This document shows, piece by piece, positions 13,701 through 24,543 of a DNA stretch of 64,000 nt. A program made the position numbers and the translations under genes. The notes under the pieces were generated by a model. The model worked only from the letters and a program-made list of their open reading frames with translations, searched no databases and was not told where the DNA came from. Source of the DNA: Haliotis asinina (taxonomy: Eukaryota > Mollusca > Gastropoda > Lepetellida > Haliotidae). The stretch lies in the NCBI RefSeq assembly GCF_037392515.1, contig NC_090290.1, forward strand, positions 55,440,753 to 55,504,752, written 5' to 3'. Every line of letters starts with the position of its first letter. Positions within the stretch are counted from its first letter, which is position 1.

Positions 13701-15660
13701 CTATATCCATACATCTGATACTATCAACTTTATCCATACATCTGATACTATCAACTATATCCATACATCTGACACTACCAACTATATCCATACATCTGAT
13801 ACTACCAACTATATCCATACATCAGATACTATCAGCTACATCCATACATCTGATACTATCAACTATATCCATACATCTGATACTATCAACTATATCCATA
13901 CATCTGATACTATCAACTACATCCATACATCAGATACTATCAACTATATCCATACATCTGATACTATCAACTACATCCATGCATCTGATACTACCAACTA
14001 TATCCATACATCAGATACTATCAACTACATCCATGCACCTGATACTACCAACTATATCCATACATCTGATACTATCAACTTTATCCATACATCTGATACT
14101 ACCAACTATATCCATACATCTGATACTACCAACTATATCCATACATCTGATACTACCAACTATATCCATACACCTGATACTATCAAGTATATCCATGCAT
14201 CTGATACTATCAACTATATCCATACATCTGATACTATCAACTATATCCATGCATCGGATACTACCAACTATATCCACACATCTGATACTATCAACTATAT
14301 CCATACATCTGATACTATCAACTATATCCATACATCTGATACTACCAACTATATCCATACATCTGATACTATCAACTATATCCATGCATCTGATACTATC
14401 AACTACATCCATACATCTGATACTATCAACTATATCCATGCATCTGATACTACCAACTATATCCATACATCTGATACTATCAACTATATCCATGCATCTG
14501 ATACTATCAACTATATCCATACATCTGATACTATCAACTATATCCATGCATCGGATACTGCCAACTACATCCATACATCTGATACAATCAACTATATCCA
14601 TACATCTGATACTATCAACTACATCCATACATCTGATACTATCAACTATATCCATACATCTGATACTATCAACTACATCCATACATCAGATACTATCAAC
14701 TATATCCATACATCTGATACTATCAACTACATCCATGCATCTGACACTACCAACTATATCCATACATCAGATACTATCAACTACATCCATACATCTGATG
14801 CTATCAACTACATCCATACATCTGATACTATCAACTATATCCATACATCTGATACTACCAACTATATCCATGCTTCTGATACTATCAACTACATCCATAC
14901 ATCTGATACTATCAACTACATCCATACATCTGATACTATCAACTACATCCATACATCTGATACTATCAACTACATCCATACATCTGATACTATCAACTAT
15001 ATCCATGCATCTGATACTATCAACTACATCCATACATCTGATACTATCAACTATATCCATACATCTGATACTATCAACTATATCCATGCATCTGATACTA
15101 TCAACTATATCCATACATCTGATACTATCAACTATATCCATGCATCTGATACTATCAACTATATCCATACATCTGATGCTATCAACTACATCCATACATC
15201 AGATACTACCAACTATATCCATACATCAGATACTATCAACTATATCCATACATCTGATGCTATCAACTACATCCATACATCTGATACTATCAACTATATC
15301 CATACATCTGATAGTACCAACTATATCCATACATCTGATACTATCAACTATATCCATACATCTGATACTACCAACTATATCCATACATCTGATACTATCA
15401 ACTTTATCCATACATCTGATACTATCAACTATATCCATACATCTGATACTACCAACTATATCCATACATCTGATACTACCAACTATATCCATACATCAGA
15501 TACTCTCAACTATATCCATACATCTGATACTATCAACTATATCCATACATCTGATACTATCAACTATATCCATACATCTGATACTATCAACTATATCCAT
15601 GCATCTGATACTATCAACTATATCCATACATCTGATACTACCAACTACATCCATACATCA

Positions 15661-16362
15661 GATACTATCAACTATATCCATACATCTGATACTTTCAACT
15701 ACATCCATGCATCTGATACTACCAACTATATCCATACATCTAATACTACCAACTATATCCATACATCTGATACTATCAACTATATCCACACATCTGATAC
15801 TATCAACTTTATCCATGCATCTGATACTATCAACTATATCCACACATCTGATACTATCAACTATATCCATACATCGGATACTGCCAACTACATCCATACA
15901 TCAGATACTATCAACTATATCCATACATCTGATACTATCAACTATATCCATACATCTGATACTATCAACTATATCCATACATCTGATACTACCAACTACA
16001 TCCATACATCAGATACTATGAACTATATCCATACATCTGATACTTTCAACTACATCCATGCATCTGATACTACCAACTATATCCATACATCTAATACTAC
16101 CAACTATATCCATACATCTGATACTATCAACTATATCCACACATCTGATACTATCAACTACATCCATACATCTGATACTATCAACTATATCCACACATCT
16201 GATACTATCAACTATATCCATACATCGGATACTGCCAACTACATCCATACATCTGATACTATCAACTACATCCATACATCTGATACTATCAACTATATCC
16301 ATACATCTGATACTATCAACTATATCCATACATCTGATACTATCAACTATATCCACACATCT
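15661..16362. repeat. 351-bp higher-order duplication inside the 27-bp array
   Basis: A block of 13 units starting at 15661 recurs at 16012. Rare unit variants recur at the same spacing: 'tctaatactacc' at 15741 and 16092, and 'tcggatactgcc' near 15876 and 16227. Both distances are 351 bases, 13 x 27. The later copy carries the change tatcaac to tatgaac that creates a TGA in the HLILSTISI frame and an ATG in the DTINYIHTS frame. Confidence 0.8.
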
Positions 16363-16525
16363 GATACTATCAACTATATCCATACATCGGATACTGCCAA
16401 CTACATCCATACATCTGATACTATCAACTACATCCATACATCTGATACTATCAACTATATCCATACATCTGATACTATCAACTATATCCATACATCTGAT
16501 ACTACCAACTATATCCATACATCTG
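16200..16525. repeat. 162-bp duplication inside the 27-bp array
   Basis: The 'tcggatactgcc' variant recurs at 16227 and 16389, six units apart, with the same unit order on both sides. This points to a recent six-unit duplication. Confidence 0.65.
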
Positions 16526-17583
16526 ATACTACCAACTACATCCATACATCTGATACTACCAACTATATCCATACATCTGATACTACCAACTATATCCATA
16601 CATCTGACACTACCAACTATATCCATACATCTGATACTATCAACTATATCCATACATCTGATACTATCAACTATATCCATACATCTGATACTACCAACTA
16701 TATCCATACATCTGATACTACCAACTATATCCATACATCTGATACTATCAACTTTATCCAAACATCTGATACTATCAACTATATCCATACATCTGATACT
16801 ATCAACTACATCCATGCATCTGATACTACCAACTATATCCATACATCTGATACTACCAACTATATCCATACATCTGATACTATCAACTACATCCATACAT
16901 CTGATACTATCAACTATATCCATACATCTGATAGTACCAACTATATCCATACATCTGATACTATCAACTATATCCATACATCTGATACTACCAACTATAT
17001 CCATACATCTGATACTACCAACTATATCCATACATCGGATACTGCCAACTACATCCATGCATCTGATACTATCAACTATATCCACACATCTGATACTATC
17101 AACTACATCCATACATCTGATACTACCAACTATATCCATACATCTGATACTATCAACTATATCCATACATCTGATACTACCAACTATATCCATACATCTG
17201 ATACTATCAACTATATCCACACATCTGATACTATCAACTATATCCATACATCTGATACCATCAACTATATCCATACATCTGATACTATCACCTATATCCA
17301 TACATCTGATACTATCAACTATGTCCATGCATCTGATACTATCAACTATGTCCATGCATCTGATACTATCAACTATATCCATACATCTGATACTATCACC
17401 TATATCCACACATCTGATACTATCAACTATATCCATACATCTGATACTATCAACTATATCCATACATCTGATACTATCACCTATATCCATACATCTGATA
17501 CTATCAACTATGTCCATGCATCTGATACTATCAACTATATCCATACATCTGATACTATCACCTATATCCATACATCTGATACG

Positions 17584-18215
17584 TGAATGTATCGATGTAC
17601 CCATCTACACGTGACAGTCGTAAGAAAAAATGCACGTGATAAACACCCAGCTGTTTACCGAGAACCGATATGCGGTGAAGATGACGGTCAGCACTGAGAA
17701 GCCGCTGATGTGAAGTAGTTCAGGAGGGACATAACGGTCGTGCTAATAAACCACCGTACATTTCATGTCCAGATAAATAGTGAAAATTCATGAGGAACTA
17801 TAAATGTCGTCAACAGAGAGCCTTTCAATACTCCTTTCAGAAGCCAGCGTCTGCTGTCAAAGGACGGACCAGAGATGGGTTTTCTGACCTTTCGATCTAA
17901 TTATTAAAGTTATGTTTTTAAAAAACAGCTTGAGGTGATAAATCAATACCTTGGATCACGACCCACTGTCGCCATTCTTACGCGTGTTGAAATTCAAGAC
18001 TGCACAGATTATTTTTCCTGTTTCTACTGACATGGGAAATCAGTTTCCTGATTGACTGGTTTCCAACAACACCGATAGTCTGGGTTTGAAAACTTAAATT
18101 TAAAAAACGCATCACGATATATGAGGCACATGTCCAGGACACAGAGTGATAAAGCCAGCAAACTACCGTCATCACTTCCAGACACTTACCCATACTTCAT
18201 GTTGCAACCCGGAAG
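17584..18215. other. Stretch with no gene recognised
   Basis: Unique-looking DNA immediately right of the 27-bp array. Only short ORFs occur and no motif was recognised. Confidence 0.35.
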
Positions 18216-18412
18216 TGTTGTACATTGCACACCACATTGTTGTTGTACATTGCGCACCACAATGTTGTTGTACATTGCACACCACATTGTTGTTGTACAT
18301 TGCACACCACATTGTTGTTGTACATTGCGCACCACAATGTTGTTGTACATTGCGCACCACAATGTTGTTGTACATTGCGCACCACATTGTTGTTGTACAT
18401 TGCGCACCACAC
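18216..18412. repeat. 25-bp minisatellite, 8 copies
   Basis: The word tacattgc recurs at 18221, 18246, 18271, 18296, 18321, 18346, 18371 and 18396, exactly 25 bases apart. Units read tacattgc(a/g)caccaca(t/a)tgttgttg, with a few alternating variants. Several frames are open across it on both strands; none is likely to be a gene. Confidence 0.95.
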
Positions 18413-18719
18413 CACACCATCTAGCTTACTACAAAGAATTCAATCATCTTCGTATAGTTCGACTGAGCCGTAGAGGAAACTAAAGACAGGAGTTTTTGTT
18501 TGTGTGTACTCTCTTACGCAAGACAAGTAGAACTGTCTTACAGGAGATCATTGCATGCATTTCTACGAAGATGACATCAGGTGTCCGTAGAAGGGGATGG
18601 ACGTGTCTTACATCTTTGGTGTCACTCGATGAGGTTGAACTTCCTGGATGTTGGATCAAAGAGGAATGTCAGATCCTAACATCGATATTTTAAATCTACT
18701 TACTACTTGCCTGTTATAG

Positions 18720-19075
18720 ACAAATCGGGAAATTCCCGTCAAATAACTTCACCTGTCTGTGTAAAGAAAATGTTGACAGCTTTCTTAAGTGATGACGTCA
18801 ATGAAACACACGGTTACAATGCTTCTGTAGATCCAAGCATGTACACATCGATTTACCCATGTGAAAACTGCCTTCCTGACACTGCTCATGGCATGATGCC
18901 GTGTATTAAGGCCCCGTATTCAGGTGATATTACCGACCTGGTTGTGGGAGGAAGGACGCAGTTGTTCCTGGTTGGTTCCAATAACATGTTACAGACTGTT
19001 ATGTTTGAGGTTGCTATGGGGAACGACTTTGTGAAACGAGGATACAAATATGTGTTTCCTTATAGTGGAAACCAG
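18720..19075 (+). CDS. Possible internal exon, product unknown
   Basis: A 356-base open stretch preceded by a pyrimidine-rich tract and AG (acttgcctgttatag) and followed by a donor-like CAG/GTCAGT. Read in the only open plus frame it contains KKMLTAFLSDDVNETHGYNA, then four cysteines in a short region (YPCENCLPDTAHGMMPCIK) and a hydrophobic-patterned stretch 'DLVVGGRTQLFLVGSNN'. It would enter with one codon base from an upstream exon and leave in phase 0. I do not recognise the family and did not find matching neighbour exons, so it could be a real exon of an unknown gene or a pseudogene fragment. Confidence 0.4.
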
Positions 19076-22000
19076 GTCAGTAGTGATTGGTACCTTCGGA
19101 TGGAGTTGCTGGATAATTGCCAGTTTTTAGTTTATTCTTATCTGTGTTTATATGTTTGTTTGTTTTTCACCAATAATCCAGCTTTATGAGGCCCGTCTTT
19201 ACATATTGAATTCTACTCACGAGACAACCCACTTATTGGCACCCCGAGAAACAGTCTGACATGAAATGGCATGTATTGTCGTAGTGAGAGTGCGCTCTTG
19301 CCATAATGCTACAAGTCGCCTCCTACAGCAAGGTCAGTCTAAGGTCAATGCGAGCCCATTAAAACTGTGATATATGAGTAAGTGAATATATTATCATGAC
19401 ATAATGCACAACAGTTCGACTTTCTGGCTGAATATAATGATATATCTAAAGGTAGGTGTATCCGGTGTCTGATTCCTGTAAATACACACAGAGAGAGGGG
19501 GGGAGGGAGAGAGAGAGCATATGGTCCCCTCCAGTCAACAATCTTTGTGGTGCGAGTATTCTAATTTACGTTAACGTGTTCAGAACTACTAACATGAAGT
19601 TCAGCCGATTGACTGTATTTGAAAACCTTCATTGTTGAGTTGTTTAATATTCTTAGATTTCTAATGGAAATCAACAGTCCCTCAACACGAAAATGTTTGA
19701 TTGACATGTGTCCAAACCTAAATCCTTCACTGCTGTGCACAGTACATTAGTGCCGTCCTCACCAGCCAAAAACTGGCAGCACACACAGTGTCAGTCCATT
19801 AACTATATGGACTAAGTTATGGACAAGCTGTGATTTATTGGATGAATGCGTTTAATAAAACCACCACTGACTTAATGCGTCTACTAGTCAATACCAACTG
19901 TCAAACTTCAAACAGATGATCTGTATGATGCATAGCCACCAGTATGTATTCTGACTAGAATGCCGGTGATCCTCGACATATGATAATGTTCTGTAATTAG
20001 TGTGGCGTCCCCCATCCTTCAAAATGTCCATGCGTTGATGTGAGATGAAGTCAGGAATTAGTTGAAATGTTTCAGTTTATGGATTCAAAACACTTGTCAC
20101 TGATGGAATTACCCTCCTGGCAATACATCAACATGAACATTCCCCTGGTTTCAGTACAGATCCTGAACACATTTGGAGGATTAAAGGTTGCTTACATGAT
20201 AATATTATTTACTTCTGTAGAGCTAAAATCCATACACCAAGTGCATGCTCGAAGTTCATACAAACGCTTCATTATTACCACCGATAAAAGAAGCTGAGGG
20301 CGCTAGAGGGTTACAGTCACTTGCCTATCCCAAAGGGTATCCATTTCCGGCTGGGTGAACAGAGGTATATTTTAACAACCTCACTTGGCACATGTATCAC
20401 ATGTGCCTCGTTGTGGGGCAGGAAGAAAATCCCAGAAACTCTCAGGAGTCAAGGTTCCAAACACGGTCACACATCCATGACTCTCCACGGTTCATCGTTG
20501 CTTAATTCAACTGATTTAAAAAAGCCACCACTGACTACAGTAAACTATGATTATAACAAACTATATTTAGTTTGTTTTGATATATTCCATAGGCATTAAA
20601 TGGAACAGCCCTCACCTTTTGTTACGCTATTTCTCCTTTACGACTTGACATACATGACTAACGACTTCATTGTGTCAAATAGGCGTCTTTCTGACGTGCA
20701 AAATGTTTATTTATGAATCGGAGACAGACCACACAATAGCCAAACCACGACGTGTGACCCCTAATTCATGAAACTGAGCTGCAGAGTTAAATTTCATTTC
20801 CCAAGGACTCCTCTCAAGGACTCTAGACGATCACAAATTCATACCGACAGCAGTTATAAAGGCAATATATATTGTTCTCCAAGTTTCCCTTGAATACTGT
20901 AATGGTCTATCTTTGCAAATGTTTGTGACAGGTCCCACCGAAGGAATAAGATACATACTGTTTCCAGAATATCTGGTACCATTCTGTATTTGATAATGAT
21001 TGACAAAACATGTGAACGACGGTTGCATTTGTTAAACAAACTCTGCTTTTTAGTTAAACTAAGCTGTTTAGTTAAACTTGCCGAGATGGGTTCTTGTACA
21101 TTTACTTATTAATACAATATATACACAAAGCTTAGTTAAATGGAGATAGCAATGCCATACAGTATATATATCATTGCATGCCGCGAGTAGCACTAGCATT
21201 ATAATTCTATTAACAGTGCTAGACACTCAAAAAAGAGTTTGGTCATGTTCCAAATACAAAACTTTCATTCTTATTTCAGTCAGTTTGTCGTGACGTATAA
21301 AACTCGCCTGGCCTGCAATACCGTTTTCCTTATCGCACTTACGTTTAACAGCAGCTGTCGGTATCAATACCTATGTTTAGTTTCAGCCACTTGTTCCGCG
21401 ATGTATTAAAACCCTTCTAGATATTGTAACATGTTCTCATCGGTTGTGCGCCAACAGGGTGTACACCAAAAGAGATATTGGATGTGAAACCGTTTCCTCT
21501 CCATGGAGAAGATTCAGTATTTGCAGAAATATTTGAATCTAATGGATATCCTTTCTAGTACTGACGAGTCAGAATCTGTGGACTACGAAAGTTGCAAAAG
21601 CTCTAAACTAGTAATTAAATGTTGAAACCTTGTTTAATGGTGTACTGAACTGAGAATAGCTGTTGATATTAATAGGGCGAATATGAGACTCAAACACCGA
21701 TCCATCAAGCTGAGACGGGGACTATAAACGCATACAGACAGCAGTTGTTTATCTGAGAAAATAAGTAAACTGACCTCGCTTTGCTTGTATGTGTCTTTCA
21801 TATCCAGTGTATCCTCGATATCCAAATGCATCTTGATACGTGTCCTCATCACTATGTGCTTTCATGTTTACATGTGTCCATAATTGGCTCAGGACGTAGA
21901 TCTCACGTGTTAACACGTTCTGTAATTACCCACAGTTACAGTAGTGAGCCCGGGAGTTGTGCAGTTCTGCCATTATGTATAATCAAACATTTGGTTGGTA

Positions 22001-22206
22001 CAGCCAATCAGCAATCGCGTAACAGTCAGGGATGTTATCCGCTAAGAAAGTAGTAAATAACACATAACGGTAAAGAACGGTCAGCAGTTAATGTTTGATT
22101 TTTTTTGCAGTTGCAAATCACAGGAGCTGACAATATGTGAATCACTCGGGTCCTCGATCGAAGAAGCATAGCGCCAGTTTAAGCTAACTGTAGTTGTGTA
22201 GCGTGT
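19076..22206. other. Long stretch with no gene recognised
   Basis: Contains a short purine-rich run (19487-19519, mostly GA) and otherwise AT-rich DNA. ORFs up to 92 codons are present, but none has a recognisable motif or a persuasive splice context. Confidence 0.4.
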
Positions 22207-22232
22207 TGGGGGTGGGCGTGGGTGGGTGGGGG
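22207..22232 (+). other. G-rich tract with G-quadruplex potential
   Basis: The plus strand reads tgggggtgggcgtgggtggg followed by tgggggg: five runs of three or more G separated by loops of one or two bases. This fits the usual G-quadruplex sequence pattern. No gene start is recognisable nearby, so a regulatory role is unsupported. Confidence 0.6.
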
Positions 22233-22951
22233 GAGCGTTTAAGCATTGCTGAGATTTGTTGCGGGGATAAATCGGAGAGACACATTACATAAAGCTCCTC
22301 CGCATTCATGCCTTTGTACCGCAGATTCAACGCACGCACGTTCTCCTCGTGTCAAAATATGTTTAATACATGCATGGTCATGATACGACCAAACATATTT
22401 ACCATATACACATTCATGGCATGTTGATATTGATTCATGTAGGCTCATGATATGTTCGAATATATTCCACGTATACACAAATAATTTGAACATAATTTCT
22501 GTCATGTTCAAACACATCTAACACATGATCATCTCAAATCAATTCATGGCTTTTCCCGGCATATTCAACAAACTCACGTGAATAATGTGTCCAAACATTT
22601 TCCTTCTAACATTGCTCATTGCACTGTGTCTAGCAGCGTCATCAACAGTAGACAAAGAGGTCGCCAAGGACATGTTACGTGTCATTTACTCATGCATGGA
22701 ATAATTTAGCTGCCTATCAGAACTTGTGAGTCTAAAATACCAGAAAGAGCGTTCCCTTCCCAGGCTGACTTGTGTGTTCGAGGACGTCACTGTTTGAATA
22801 CCTTTACAAACTGACTGTCACTGACTGCTGATGATTCATCACGATGTCTCTACATGCTGATCGATGATGACCAGTAGCTCAGCTGGGGTAATTTCGGACT
22901 TGAATTGGCTGCTACTAGAATCAGCACTGGCTAGATATAACAATTTTATGT
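22233..22951. other. Stretch with no gene recognised
   Basis: Only short ORFs; no motif or repeat was noticed. Confidence 0.35.
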
Positions 22952-23046
22952 AAAGTGAGTGAGTTAATATTTAATGTCACATCGGCAATATTTCAGCCAT
23001 ATCGTGACGAGAACCATTTTGGCATTGATAAGGATTGAATGTGTAT
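22952..23046 (-). mobile_element. SINE tail variant (SINE-C), antisense
   Basis: 'gtgagtgagttaatatttaa' is followed by 'tgtcacatcggcaatatttc' and 'agccatatcgtgacgagaac'. It resembles the tails of SINE-A and SINE-B but carries a distinct 'cacatcggcaatatttcagc' segment. A sense fragment of the same tail occurs at 29262. Confidence 0.5.
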
Positions 23047-23099
23047 TAAAACCCGTCGTCAAGGGATTTTAAAACATTTAGACTATCACAGTTAGATGT

Positions 23100-23212
23100 G
23101 ATATTTAAATCGATGCTCATGTTGTTGATCACTGGATTGTCTGTTCCAGACTCGATTATTTACATGCTGCCGCCATAAAGCTGGGATACTCTTGAGAGCG
23201 GCGTTAAACATC
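23100..23212 (+). mobile_element. SINE-A 3' half
   Basis: 'atcgatgctcatgttgttga' through 'gattatttacatgctgccgc' to 'gagcggcgttaaacatcaac' matches the last 110 bases of SINE-A in sense orientation. The head and tRNA-like region are absent. Confidence 0.7.
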
Positions 23213-23528
23213 AACCCCAAAAGGAAGCAACCAGATAATTCATAAACACATGTTAATCTAGATTTCGTAGTAGGTGTATCTAAGTAAATATATGGAATAT
23301 GTGTTGGTCTAAATACGTTCGGAACAGTTTTCAACAACCGAAAATGAAATAAAATAATGATGCAATAAATTCAAAGTGGTGTTGCAAAAGAAGAATCCAA
23401 TAATTCAGCAGTCGCCAGCATATACTGCACCGTAGTCCTGGGATTCTGTCTGACCCCACACTAACCACCGTGGCATCGCTGCATCGCTGCCAACCTTGTC
23501 CTGACTCGTGCATTGACAACACTAATTT

Positions 23529-23531
<3 letters not shown>

Positions 23532-23580
<49 letters not shown>
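23532..23580. repeat. (AG)n microsatellite
   Basis: An uninterrupted run of AG dinucleotides, roughly 24 repeats. Confidence 0.97.
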
Positions 23581-23583
<3 letters not shown>

Positions 23584-23870
23584 CAAGTAGTAGCTTCATT
23601 CACACTTGCCTACATTCCAACGTTTCGTCAGCTTTCATTTTGATAGACCTAGACGATCAATCGCTTTGTTCTGCACCGTCGTCACACTCAAACACCCGCA
23701 CAATCCCTTTCAACACCCTTCCCACCAATGATTAGAATAGTGACAAAAGTTTATTCGTACAGTGCTCTTGTAGATATGCTTGCTCATTAGGGCTTGCTGC
23801 ATTGTCTTTATGCATAATTATAGATGGCACATGCCTAAAGCATCGTATTGTCTATGTGGGAGATTTGGTT

Positions 23871-23970
23871 TGTTTGTTGATTAACGCCGCACTCACCAAC
23901 ATTCCATCTGCATGTCAGTGGTTTGTAAATAATCTGCATATAGCAGACAAGGATGGACAATGAAACATTT
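23871..23970 (-). mobile_element. SINE-A fragment, antisense
   Basis: 'ttaacgccgcactcaccaac' followed by 'gtggtttgtaaataatctgc' and 'agacaaggatggacaatga' resembles the antisense 3' portion of SINE-A with many changes. It lies directly against the SINE-B copy that follows. Confidence 0.42.
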
Positions 23971-24125
23971 AGTGAGTGAGTGGGTGAGTGAGTGGGTATG
24001 GTTTCATGCCATAGTAATATTCCAGCAATACCAGATATGGGTTTCACATATTGTACCCATGTGTGGAATCGAATCTGAGTCTTCGGTGTGACGAGAGAGA
24101 ACACTTTAACTATTAACCAGCCTCG
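23971..24125 (-). mobile_element. SINE-B copy, antisense
   Basis: Begins with gtgagtgagtgggt repeats, then 'agtaatattccagcaatacc', 'gtacccatgtgtggaatcga' (the reverse of a tRNA B box) and ends near 'actattaaccagcct', the reverse of an A-box region. It is a tRNA-derived SINE whose tail resembles that of SINE-A. Confidence 0.72.
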
Positions 24126-24354
24126 TGTTGATCGAGACAACTGCCTGAATCTGATCCTAGAATATCGTAGTTTACATGGCGCACTGAAGCTCTGCCGCCA
24201 GTCAGTCTCTCATGGACCATAACACTGGACCATAACATAGCGCTGTGTGAAAAAAAGGATGTCCTGGAAGGAACGTGTCTTCTGGCGACTTCAGTTCTAG
24301 TTCGGCCGACTGTGTTTTGGAATATTTAAGTTCCTGTATTCTGACCATCTGAAC

Positions 24355-24543
24355 GGTCGGTTGTGTAGCCAGGGCATCAGGAGTAGAGTTGCAGATGTGA
24401 CCATATTGGAATGTACCCGTGCGTGTGCCACCGACGGCCTCTGCATCGTCTTCATCTATGACGAGGCTATACAACCAAGCTCTAAACATCGCCAGCAACT
24501 GCACCATTCATGCCGATCACTATTTTTCTTATTATTTCAAAAT
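24355..24543 (+). pseudogene. Possible PAN/apple-like exon remnant
   Basis: The plus frame reads CSQGIRSRVADVTILECTRA followed by CATDGLCIVFIYDEA, with the C-x3-C-x5-C and F-x-Y pattern of PAN/apple domains. To continue through the next cysteine (ASNCTIHADHYF) the reading has to shift frame. A strong donor-like sequence, ATGG/GTAAGTT, follows at 24544. This may be a decayed exon or a misread intron. It is on the opposite strand from the better PAN exon at 43.7 kb and 19 kb away. Confidence 0.3.

Larger units (their letters stand above)
10990..17583. repeat. 27-bp tandem array, about 244 units
   Basis: A single array of a 27-base unit. The plus-strand frame translates as DTINYIHTS, another plus frame as HLILSTISI and the minus frame as MDIVDSIRC. 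Unit starts checked at 11017, 11287, 12124, 13636, 14041, 15013, 15310, 16930 and 17578 are all separated by exact multiples of 27, so I detect no net length change over 6.6 kb. Units differ only by substitutions at preferred positions (tatatcc/tacatcc, tatc/tacc, tctg/tcag, acatc/gcatc). The plus frame beginning at 10981 shows no stop codon until 17584-17586 (about 2,201 codons), but it has no ATG before 16018. I treat the array as non-coding: the unit length is a multiple of three and stop-free in three frames, which makes long ORFs automatic. Confidence 0.97.

Noticed and set aside
11144..16021. 1,625-codon plus-strand ORF (HLILSTISI repeats)
   Set aside because: It is the 27-bp array read in a stop-free frame. 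It starts at a chance ATG variant and ends at a single substitution (tatcaac to tatgaac). No promoter, signal peptide or splice context supports a gene.
10990..17583. CRISPR-like array
   Set aside because: The units are contiguous without spacers, and the window is eukaryotic.
16009..17604. 531-codon minus-strand ORF (MDIVDSIRC repeats) and the other long minus ORFs in the array
   Set aside because: Same cause: every unit supplies an ATG and no stop in that frame. Other minus ORFs in the array break wherever a unit carries a substitution.
21540..21620. Hammerhead ribozyme core (ctgacgag ... acgaaag)
   Set aside because: CUGACGA and GAAA are present, but stem II would need mismatches directly next to the core and stems I and III pair only weakly (CTAGT/ACTAG). 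I judge it a chance match.
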